Source of the DNA: a virus
Direction: 5' to 3' (one strand)
DNA length: 40,513 nt
IMG/VR virus record: IMGVR_UViG_3300036781_000138
Span: 1-40,513 of that record
Shown here: positions 15,248 to 20,723 of the stretch, piece after piece
Position numbering within the stretch: position 1 is the first letter of the stretch
How the letters are laid out: every line of letters begins with the position of its first letter
Notes under the pieces: model-generated
Told to the model about the DNA's origin: nothing
The model's database searches: none
The model's input: only the letters and a program-made list of their open reading frames with translations
Position numbers and translations under genes: made by a program

Positions 15248-15411
15248 GCACCGTCGCGACCCCGATAACTTGCCCGAAGTGCGGCGAATGGTTGCAGCTC
15301 AGCGTCGGCGACTTCGCGCCGAATGATTCGCTCGACCTGTTGCTGACGTGCGAGTGCGGCGAGCCCGACCGCAACGCATTCGTCCCGCTCTTTCACTTTC
15401 TGCCCGTTTAA
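15244..15411 (+). CDS. 55-residue zinc-ribbon protein
   Basis: Starts at ATG 15244 overlapping the previous stop (ATGA). It has two Cys pairs, CPKC at 10-13 and CEC at 36-38, giving a probable zinc ribbon. No family is assigned. Its stop codon lies in the CGTTTAAACG palindrome. Confidence 0.68.
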   Translation: MSTVATPITCPKCGEWLQLSVGDFAPNDSLDLLLTCECGEPDRNAFVPLFHFLPV

Positions 15412-15414
15412 ACG
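15405..15414. repeat. CGTTTAAACG palindrome, copy 3
   Basis: Contains the TAA stop of the zinc-ribbon gene and is followed directly by the ATG of the SprT-like gene. Confidence 0.8.
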
Positions 15415-15416
15415 CT

Positions 15417-16115
15417 ATGACGATGAATCGCGAAACCTGGCTTAATCAGATCGCCGTGAAGATGGCGCCGCGCTTCGCGGAAATGGGGCACCCGCTGCCC
15501 TCTTTCCGTGTCGCTGTGGGCTGGCCGTCTGCCGGTAAGGACGCGCCCGTATCGGGCGAGTGCTGGAACAAGACTATTTCCGCCGATGGTCATTTCGAAA
15601 TCTTCCTTAACCCTGGGCGTGCCGATTCCATGCTGGTCGCCGCTACGTTTGCTCACGAGCTGATCCACGCGGCCGTCGGGCTCGACCAGGGGCACAAGGG
15701 CGACTTCGCCAAGATGGCGCTTGCTATGGGCTTTGCCCGACCGCTGACGCAAGCCAGTGCAGTAACTCCGAAACCGTTGGTCGACTGGATTCAGCCGATG
15801 ATCGATGAACTTGGGCCGCTCCCGCACGCGGCAATCAACTATTCGCGCGGCGGTTCCATGCGGGTACGTCGGACGGCTTCAGGTGTGAATCCGATCATCC
15901 CGAAGGCGGCGCTTGCTGACGATGGCGAAGGCGCTTCCGTTGGCGGTGACGGGGACGAGGAGGCCCCGGCGAACAACCGTCCGCCGACACAGTCCACGCG
16001 CCTCCTGAAGGTCGCGTGCGGCGAGTGTGGATATACCGTGCGGGTGACGTCGAAGTGGCTTGAGAAAGGCGCTCCAGGTTGTCCGGATCACGGCCCGATG
16101 AAGGAGGCCGCCTAA
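15417..16115 (+). CDS. SprT-like zinc metallopeptidase-domain protein
   Basis: A 232-residue protein. The HExxH motif is HELIH at 80-84, with His93 (LDQGH) as a likely third zinc ligand, the SprT pattern. A C-terminal zinc ribbon is present (CGECGY, then CPDHG). SprT/Spartan-type proteins cut DNA-bound proteins or act as elongation factors; the phage versions are uncharacterised. The linker between domains is acidic and Gly-rich. Start at ATG 15417 (ATG 15423 also possible). Located in accessory operon 2. Confidence 0.82.
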   Translation: MTMNRETWLNQIAVKMAPRFAEMGHPLPSFRVAVGWPSAGKDAPVSGECWNKTISADGHFEIFLNPGRADSMLVAATFAHELIHAAVGLDQGHKGDFAKMALAMGFARPLTQASAVTPKPLVDWIQPMIDELGPLPHAAINYSRGGSMRVRRTASGVNPIIPKAALADDGEGASVGGDGDEEAPANNRPPTQSTRLLKVACGECGYTVRVTSKWLEKGAPGCPDHGPMKEAA

Positions 16116-16234
16116 TGACCAGGTCGACGTACCAGGTGCTCATAAGAAGACGCGGGGAGACGCACGGCCCCGCGGGCCAGGTCAATGACCTGGTCACGGG
16201 CGGAGGGCGACCACAAGGCCGCTCGCATCCCTGA
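16115..16234 (+). CDS. 39-residue protein with strong ribosome binding site
   Basis: Begins in the stop of the SprT-like gene (TAATG) and has a near-perfect Shine-Dalgarno, AAGGAGG at 16101-16107, seven bases upstream. It reads MTRSTYQVLIRRRGETHGPA and ends SHP. No family. The gene contains inverted repeats: TGACCAGGTC (16116-16125) with GACCTGGTCA (16187-16196), and the near-palindrome CCAGGTCAATGACCTGG (16177-16193). Confidence 0.55.
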   Translation: MTRSTYQVLIRRRGETHGPAGQVNDLVTGGGRPQGRSHP

Positions 16235-16248
16235 AGGCATAGGACAGC

Positions 16249-16533
16249 ATGCAGACCAGCTCAACCCACGCAGCGCACGAGCAGCGCCTGCGAATCGGAA
16301 ACCGATACGTCGCCCTATGCGGGGTGGCGGGTGTGAAGCCGTCGCACGACGCCCAGGGCGTTGCGGCGGTGCTTGGCGTGGCGGAATCCCGCGGCTCGCT
16401 GGCGATCGACCTGGACGCGCTGGAGCACGCCGAGACGGCCGTGTTCGGACACGACGTTGTCGGGATGCTCCGTTACCTGGACACAACCACGGGTCGCCTG
16501 GTCGCGCGATGGGCGCCGAGGTGCACACAGTGA
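16249..16533 (+). CDS. Hypothetical protein
   Basis: A 94-residue mixed alpha/beta protein (LRIGNRYVALCGVAGVKPSH; HDVVGMLRYLDTTTGRLVAR). No recognised family. Start ATG 16249 after AGGACAG; its stop overlaps the next GTG start. Confidence 0.65.
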   Translation: MQTSSTHAAHEQRLRIGNRYVALCGVAGVKPSHDAQGVAAVLGVAESRGSLAIDLDALEHAETAVFGHDVVGMLRYLDTTTGRLVARWAPRCTQ

Positions 16534-16916
16534 CCAGGTACTCCAACGAGCACGCCCTGGCGATCGCATCCGACCTGGAGAACGAGGTCTTCGGGGCCAG
16601 CGACTCCGAAGGCGAGCAGATCGAGGAGGCGGCATCGGTCATTCGATCGCTCATTGCCGACCGTGACGAGCTGAACGAACGCGTCGGACGGATAAACGAA
16701 GCCGCGGTTGGAATGAACACCGCGCTCAACACGGCCAGGACGGCTAGGCCGCTGCGCGCCTGGACGGTCGACGACGGGGATGTCCTGTGGATTACCCAAG
16801 AGGTGGCTAGCGACGCGTGGTGCGGAACGCCGTTAGATGCTGGCTGGCCTGGCTACCACACCCACTTTCTACCGCTGCCCGACATGAAGGCGGTTTACTT
16901 CGGGACGGAGGCATAG
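16530..16916 (+). CDS. Hypothetical protein
   Basis: A 128-residue protein; GTG start at 16530 overlapping the previous stop (GTGA) and preceded by GAGG. The N-terminal half is an acidic helix pair (SDSEGEQIEEAASVIRSLIA); the C-terminal half is Trp- and Tyr-rich with beta character (GDVLWITQEVASDAWCGTPL). Not assigned to a family. Confidence 0.68.
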   Translation: MTRYSNEHALAIASDLENEVFGASDSEGEQIEEAASVIRSLIADRDELNERVGRINEAAVGMNTALNTARTARPLRAWTVDDGDVLWITQEVASDAWCGTPLDAGWPGYHTHFLPLPDMKAVYFGTEA

Positions 16917-16930
16917 ACGTCGGCAAGGCG

Positions 16931-17269
16931 ATGAACGATGCACGCTCGTGGGCTACATGCGGTGGGCGCAGTGATGAAGGGTGGCGCACATGCGTCACTC
17001 GATCGATAGAGGCAATGCAAGGTATGATCCCGCAGGGCACACCAGCAGGGGCAGTAGTGGCGAAGATTGAACAGCGGCCGGTGCGGCGAGCAGCGGCCAC
17101 CGAACAGAACAAGATCGCCGACGGCGGTAAGCGGTTGCCTGGCGGCGTGATGTCGCCCGAGGCGGCCGGGGACCTGGAGTTCCTACTCGGCATCGAGTAC
17201 GCGCCTAGCCGACTGAAGGTGATCGAGAGAGCGCTGCACGACGCTTGCGCTCGGCGCCGCAAGAAATAA
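16931..17269 (+). CDS. Small basic protein, possible ribbon-helix-helix
   Basis: A 112-residue frame from ATG 16931; the true start may be later (for example 17027 or GTG 17055). The C-terminal 35 residues (LPGGVMSPEAAGDLEFLLGI, then PSRLKVIERALHDA) resemble a ribbon-helix-helix DNA-binding unit, with a basic tail RRRKK. Last gene before a strong terminator; a regulator is likely but unproven. Confidence 0.6.
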   Translation: MNDARSWATCGGRSDEGWRTCVTRSIEAMQGMIPQGTPAGAVVAKIEQRPVRRAAATEQNKIADGGKRLPGGVMSPEAAGDLEFLLGIEYAPSRLKVIERALHDACARRRKK

Positions 17270-17291
17270 CCCGCCTCACGGCGGGTTTTTT
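17269..17291 (+). terminator. Rho-independent terminator
   Basis: ACCCGCC, a TCAC loop, GGCGGGT, then TTTTT. It separates the rightward accessory operon from the convergent leftward gene. The other strand has a weaker T-rich flank and may also terminate. Confidence 0.92.
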
Positions 17292-17294
17292 GCG

Positions 17295-17795
17295 TCATTC
17301 GAATTCGGGATAGAGCCGCTTCACTTCGGCGACATGCTGTTCCGTCACCTGGGACGGCTTGGCCGATTTCCCTTGCATGAGGTACGCGCCATAGATGATG
17401 CCCTGGGCAGGGGTGACGCGGCCGAACTTGGCCTTGGCCTCGCGGGCAGCGGCTACGGCATCCTCTAGATTGTCCGGGAGGACGACCGGGGAGCCTACGC
17501 ACGTGCCGCCTGGTTCGCAGATGGCGAAGCGAACACCGCTCGACCAGCGGCGGCGCTCAAAGCCGGCTGCTGAAACCACCTGGCCGACGGCCTTCGATGA
17601 AGAACCATCCATGCCCAAAGCTACACGGGCCTGATCGACGGTGATGTATTGACCTTCGAACTTTTGCAGAAGCGTCTCGCGCACCTGTTGCGACTTCGGC
17701 TCATGCGGGCCCGCAGTAAAGCCACTTTCGCTAGCCGCGATCTTCTCAAGGGAGGCGGCGATGCGCTCTAAGAGAGAGACAACGTGCTGATCCAT
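17295..17795 (-). CDS. Hypothetical protein with winged-helix-like middle; candidate regulator
   Basis: A 166-residue protein, leftward and alone between two rightward operons. The N terminus is a short coiled coil (VVSLLERIAASLEKIAASES). Residues about 48-92 could be a winged helix (YITVDQARVALGMDGSSSKA, then GFERRRWSSGVRFAI), comparable to the wing seen at the C terminus of some phage replication proteins. The rest is helical. It is divergent from the Mor-like gene across a control region rich in inverted repeats, the place where a lysogeny regulator is expected. That role is inferred from position only. Confidence 0.7.
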   Translation of the reverse strand: MDQHVVSLLERIAASLEKIAASESGFTAGPHEPKSQQVRETLLQKFEGQYITVDQARVALGMDGSSSKAVGQVVSAAGFERRRWSSGVRFAICEPGGTCVGSPVVLPDNLEDAVAAAREAKAKFGRVTPAQGIIYGAYLMQGKSAKPSQVTEQHVAEVKRLYPEFE

Positions 17796-17981
17796 TATTC
17801 ATCCGTCCGTTTGTTGGTGTTGGCGGATAGTACACCGAAAATCCGAGAAGGCGACATATCTCAAAAGTTCATTTGCAACACCGAACTGACACCATGCAAA
17901 CGGTCGTTTGAATATAAGTTACTGATTCCTATGGTGACAGGGTGACAGAGTAACTAAGGCTTAGAAAGGGGGCGTATAAGG

Positions 17982-18006
17982 ATGATGTATCATTTATATA
18001 CATCAT
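17982..18006. promoter_or_regulatory. Operator-like inverted repeat (9-bp arms)
   Basis: ATGATGTAT, 7-base spacer, ATACATCAT: perfect arms, about 130 bp upstream of the Mor-like gene's promoter. TGAATGATGTAT, read on the minus strand, also occurs within the first codons of the Mor-like gene. Confidence 0.65.
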
Positions 18007-18110
18007 TCATTGCTAGAGAGAGGGTTTCCAATCGGTGTTTTGCCCGTCACCGCGTCACCCGAGCCGTTCAAGGCGTTGGGACGCAATGGTGAATGCATGA
18101 AGTCCGATGA

Positions 18111-18139
18111 TTCACACACGAGAACGCATCGTGTATGAT
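18111..18139 (+). promoter_or_regulatory. Sigma70-type promoter of the Mor-like gene, leaderless mRNA
   Basis: TTCACA (18111-18116), 17-bp spacer, TATGAT (18134-18139); each hexamer matches consensus at five of six positions. The predicted transcription start falls at or next to the ATG at 18146, so the mRNA would have no leader. The -35 lies in an inverted repeat, suggesting repression in the lysogen. Confidence 0.7.
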
Positions 18140-18145
18140 TGGTGC

Positions 18146-18559
18146 ATGTACGAATACATCATTCACAAGCCATTACCGGCACGGGCTCAGCTCGTGGCTG
18201 ACGTCATTGGACGTGAACGAACACTGTACCTCGTGCGCAATTGGAAGAAGACCCTCACGAGCAATCCGAAACAGCGTGAGTGGGTGTGCATCTACATCCC
18301 GAAGAAACTGCCGCTCGATCACGAGCTGGTAAAGGTCATGGGATGGCCCGATGCTGAGAAGCTGGTTCGTGCGTTCCGCGGCGAGATACTGACGCTGTCG
18401 AATTGCGCTGAGGTGGATCGCATGTGGCGCAATGCCTCGATCCGTCGACTGCACGACGAGGGCCATTCGACGGCAACGCTGGCCGAGTGGTTCGACATGA
18501 CCGACCGTCAGGTGCGCAACGTCCTGAAGGAAATGCCCATAGAGGCGACGATTCACTGA
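18146..18559 (+). CDS. Mor transcription activator family protein
   Basis: A 137-residue protein that fits the Mor/C family of phage Mu activators. It has an N-terminal dimerisation region (RAQLVADVIGRERTLYLVRN), a second similar unit (DHELVKVMGWPDAEKLVRAF) and a C-terminal HTH at about 108-128 (TATLAEWFDMTDRQVRNVLK). Mor dimers bind upstream of middle or late promoters and recruit RNA polymerase. Position just before lysis, packaging and structural genes suggests control of all late genes. An earlier in-frame ATG at 18107 lies upstream of the promoter -10 and is excluded. The 17-bp late repeat (copy 1) forms codons near its C terminus. Confidence 0.87.
   Translation: MYEYIIHKPLPARAQLVADVIGRERTLYLVRNWKKTLTSNPKQREWVCIYIPKKLPLDHELVKVMGWPDAEKLVRAFRGEILTLSNCAEVDRMWRNASIRRLHDEGHSTATLAEWFDMTDRQVRNVLKEMPIEATIH
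18529..18545 (+). repeat. Late-region 17-bp repeat, copy 1 (one mismatch)
   Basis: GGAAATGCCCATAGAGG, coding E-M-P-I-E at the end of the Mor-like gene. Followed by a stem-loop at 18568-18596 (CACTCCGCGC with GCGCG-T-GAGTG) that ends three bases before the holin-candidate ATG. Confidence 0.85.
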
Positions 18560-18599
18560 AGCCCCGACACTCCGCGCATTCGTTCGCGCGTGAGTGCAT

Positions 18600-18911
18600 A
18601 TGGACTTCGATAAGACCACCATCGGGCAGATTGCCGCCGGTATCGGCGCCTCTCTGTACCTCCTGCGTAAGACGTTGCTCTCCGACCGTGTAACGGCCGC
18701 AAACGACAACGCGCAAATCAACATGATTGCGAACCTTCAGGCCGAGCGAGACGCGGCTGTGAAGCGTGCTGACGAGGCAATCTCGCAGCGTGACGCCGTC
18801 ATGAGCGTGCTTAGCGATTTGAAGGTTCACATCGCGCAGCTTGAGAGCCAGGTCGAACGGCTCTCCGGCGAAGTGTCGGCACTTCGTGGCGAGGGTGGGG
18901 CGCACGCATGA
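18600..18911 (+). CDS. Holin candidate / coiled-coil membrane protein
   Basis: A 103-residue protein with one hydrophobic segment (IGQIAAGIGASLYLLRKTLL, about residues 8-27) and a long C-terminal coiled coil (AERDAAVKRADEAISQRDAV). It directly precedes the endolysin, overlapping it by four bases, which suggests holin or another lysis membrane role; a single-segment holin with a large coiled coil is unusual. ATG 18600 has no Shine-Dalgarno; a GTG at 18594 is possible. A strong stem-loop ends just upstream. Confidence 0.68.
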   Translation: MDFDKTTIGQIAAGIGASLYLLRKTLLSDRVTAANDNAQINMIANLQAERDAAVKRADEAISQRDAVMSVLSDLKVHIAQLESQVERLSGEVSALRGEGGAHA

Positions 18912-19408
18912 CGCGCGCTCTCACTGTCGACCCGAGCGGCGCGGGCTACCGCGTCGATGCATTTCTGGACGTGCTCGCGTACAGCGAGATTAAGCCGGCT
19001 CTCCTGGCTAAGTCCGACGATGGGTACAACGTCCTGGTCGGCAGCACGCCGAGCAAGCCGCTCCTGTTCACGGGCTACGACGACCATCCGCGCATTCTCA
19101 ACCGTGCCATGAACTCGACGGCCGCGGGTCGTTACCAATTCATCCGCGCGACGTGGGATGCGCTCGCTCGTCGTCTTTGCCTGGCGAACTTCGGGCCGCG
19201 TTGCCAGGACTTGGCATGCGTCGAGTTGCTGAAGGAAAACGGCGCGTACCAGGCCCTCATCGCCGGCGACTTCGACGAAGCGCTGCGTTGTGCTTCGCGC
19301 GATTGGGCAAGCCTTCCGTATTCGAAAGCGGGCCAGCCGACCAACACGGCTGCTTCGCTCCTGGTCGTCTACCAGGCGGCCGTCACCAAGTACCAGGCGG
19401 TGCATTGA
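18908..19408 (+). CDS. Lambda R-like endolysin (lytic transglycosylase)
   Basis: A 166-residue enzyme that cleaves peptidoglycan at the end of the cycle. It follows the lambda R pattern throughout: AFLDVLAYSE with catalytic Glu27, GYNVLVGST, FTGYDDHPRI, STAAGRYQFI, then a conserved DWASLPYSKAGQ ending. No signal peptide, so export depends on the holin. Overlaps holin candidate and Rz genes. Confidence 0.92.
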   Translation: MTRALTVDPSGAGYRVDAFLDVLAYSEIKPALLAKSDDGYNVLVGSTPSKPLLFTGYDDHPRILNRAMNSTAAGRYQFIRATWDALARRLCLANFGPRCQDLACVELLKENGAYQALIAGDFDEALRCASRDWASLPYSKAGQPTNTAASLLVVYQAAVTKYQAVH

Positions 19409-19785
19409 TGTTCGACCTGAAGACGTTGGAAAAGACCGCGGCAGTCGTCGCGCTCGCGGTGGCCCTGGCCGCCGCTTACTACACCGGCAAGCACGGTGCC
19501 GAAGAAGACGCGTTGACTGCCCAGGTCAAGGCCGTAGCGCAGCAGCGCAATGACGACGTTGCGGAGATGCAGCGCCGTCTCGACCAGACCACGGCGAACG
19601 CACGCATGGCCCAAGCCATCGCAGTCGCAACGGCTGTCGCCCAGGCAAAGCTCGACAGCGCCCACACCGATAACACCAAGGCGATCACCACCTATGTTCA
19701 AGCGCACCCTTCTACTGACGTCTGCACTCTTGATGATGACGGGTTGCGCCTCTGGCGTGCGGCCAATGCCGGCGTTGCCCCATGA
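19408..19785 (+). CDS. Rz-like inner-membrane spanin
   Basis: A 125-residue protein with an N-terminal transmembrane helix (about residues 10-27, AAVVALAVALAAAYYTG) and a periplasmic coiled-coil domain (AEMQRRLDQTTANARMAQAI). This is the i-spanin layout. It pairs with the overlapping lipoprotein to fuse inner and outer membranes at lysis. Start ATG at the endolysin stop (TGATG). Confidence 0.88.
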   Translation: MFDLKTLEKTAAVVALAVALAAAYYTGKHGAEEDALTAQVKAVAQQRNDDVAEMQRRLDQTTANARMAQAIAVATAVAQAKLDSAHTDNTKAITTYVQAHPSTDVCTLDDDGLRLWRAANAGVAP

Positions 19786-20095
19786 CAACGTCCACCTGAG
19801 CATCGACCCGAACATCATGCGTACGTACGACGAGCTGCCTCAGCCTGCCGACGGTCGCCTGTCGACGCTCATGCTCAACCACAACGACGTGGCCCACATC
19901 GCCAACTCGTGCCGCCTCGACCACAACGCCCTGATAGCGGCTATCGAAAGCCAGCAGGGCGTCGACATCAATGGCGGCCAACCCGTTGCGCCCCATGGGC
20001 CAGCGACTCCGGGCGCGGTCAATACCATGCCGACGCGTCGACCCGGTACAGAAAATGGGTCCTCCTCCGACCCCCATCCGCTGCGGCGTCCCTGA
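19694..20095 (+). CDS. Rz1-like outer-membrane spanin lipoprotein
   Basis: A 133-residue lipoprotein: signal peptide MFKRTLLLTSALLMMTGCAS with lipidation Cys18 (MTGC). It starts inside the Rz gene in a different frame, overlapping by 92 bp, the classic Rz/Rz1 nesting. It is longer than most Rz1 proteins; the C-terminal part from about residue 95 is Pro/Gly/Arg-rich. Confidence 0.85.
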   Translation: MFKRTLLLTSALLMMTGCASGVRPMPALPHDNVHLSIDPNIMRTYDELPQPADGRLSTLMLNHNDVAHIANSCRLDHNALIAAIESQQGVDINGGQPVAPHGPATPGAVNTMPTRRPGTENGSSSDPHPLRRP

Positions 20096-20174
20096 CACCG
20101 CGAGATTGTGTGTGTGGGTGGAGTTTCGAAAAGTGACTTTTTTAGTACGTATCCGCGAGGAAAGGCTGTAATTC
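20096..20174. other. Short gap before terminase, possible cos region
   Basis: Seventy-nine bases with a GTGTGTGTGGGTGG stretch and an AAAAGT-G-ACTTTT inverted repeat (20129-20141). In phages with Nu1/GpA terminases, cos lies directly upstream of the small subunit, so this stretch or the end of Rz1 is where to look. No clear cos sequence is recognised. Confidence 0.3.
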
Positions 20175-20723
20175 GTGGCAAAAGGGCGCGGCATCAAAGT
20201 AAATCGGCGCGACCTGGCGGCTACTTTCGGCGTCACCCCGCCGACCATTGATTCATGGGTCCGCCTGGGCGCTCCATTCGACGAGCGCGGGGCGGGGAAG
20301 GGTAAGCCCTGGGTCTTCGATACGGCCGACGTGTCGGCCTGGCTAGAGGCGCGTGCAGCGGCTGCGGCGCCTGGCGGTACGGCCAACGCAGACGCCGAAA
20401 CGCTGAAGCTCCGCAAGCTCTCCGCGGAGACGCAAATCGTCGAGCTTGCGCTTGCCAAGGATCAGGAGCTTGTCGCTCCGCTCGACCAGGTAGAGCGAAC
20501 CCTAACGCGCCTCTTTGCCCAGGTGCGCGGAAGCCTGCGGAACATTCCTTCCCGATGCGCCTCCCTGGTCGTCGGCGAGAACGACGAACGGAAGATTAAG
20601 GCGACGCTCCTCGCTGAGGTCGACCTGGTGCTGGAGGCATTGGCGAAGTTCGACCTATTGGCCGACCCCGACGCTGAGGACGACGACGAAGCCACGGACG
20701 ACGAGACCTACGACGATGCTTAA
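20175..20723 (+). CDS. Terminase small subunit (Nu1-like)
   Basis: A 182-residue protein. The N-terminal winged HTH (VNRRDLAATFGVTPPTIDSW) binds phage DNA at the packaging site. The central helices contact the large subunit, and the C terminus is very acidic (PDAEDDDEATDDETYDD). GTG start at 20175 after GAGGAAAGG. Works with TerL to start packaging. Confidence 0.9.
   Translation: MAKGRGIKVNRRDLAATFGVTPPTIDSWVRLGAPFDERGAGKGKPWVFDTADVSAWLEARAAAAAPGGTANADAETLKLRKLSAETQIVELALAKDQELVAPLDQVERTLTRLFAQVRGSLRNIPSRCASLVVGENDERKIKATLLAEVDLVLEALAKFDLLADPDAEDDDEATDDETYDDA

Larger units (their letters stand above)
17796..18145. promoter_or_regulatory. AT-rich control region upstream of the Mor-like activator
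   Basis: No convincing gene in 350 bases. Inverted repeats: CAAACG-GT-CGTTTG (17897-17910); AGTTACT (17917-17923) with AGTAACT (17949-17955); ATGATGTAT-N7-ATACATCAT (17982-18006); and GTGAAT with ATTCAC around the Mor promoter -35. A longer-range pair also exists, GGTGACAGGGTGAC near 17934 with GTCACCGCGTCACC near 18047. TGAATGAT-type sites resemble those at 5.6 kb. A 36-codon frame from 17982 is probably chance. Confidence 0.65.

Noticed and set aside
16185-16529. Upstream extension of the 16530 gene
   Set aside because: Overlaps 16249-16533 fully and is Arg/Gly/Pro-rich; the GTG at 16530 with GAGG and a GTGA junction fits better.
17982-18092. 36-codon frame starting in the operator before the Mor-like gene
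   Set aside because: Composition is not protein-like and it would start inside a 9-bp inverted repeat; the region is better read as regulatory.
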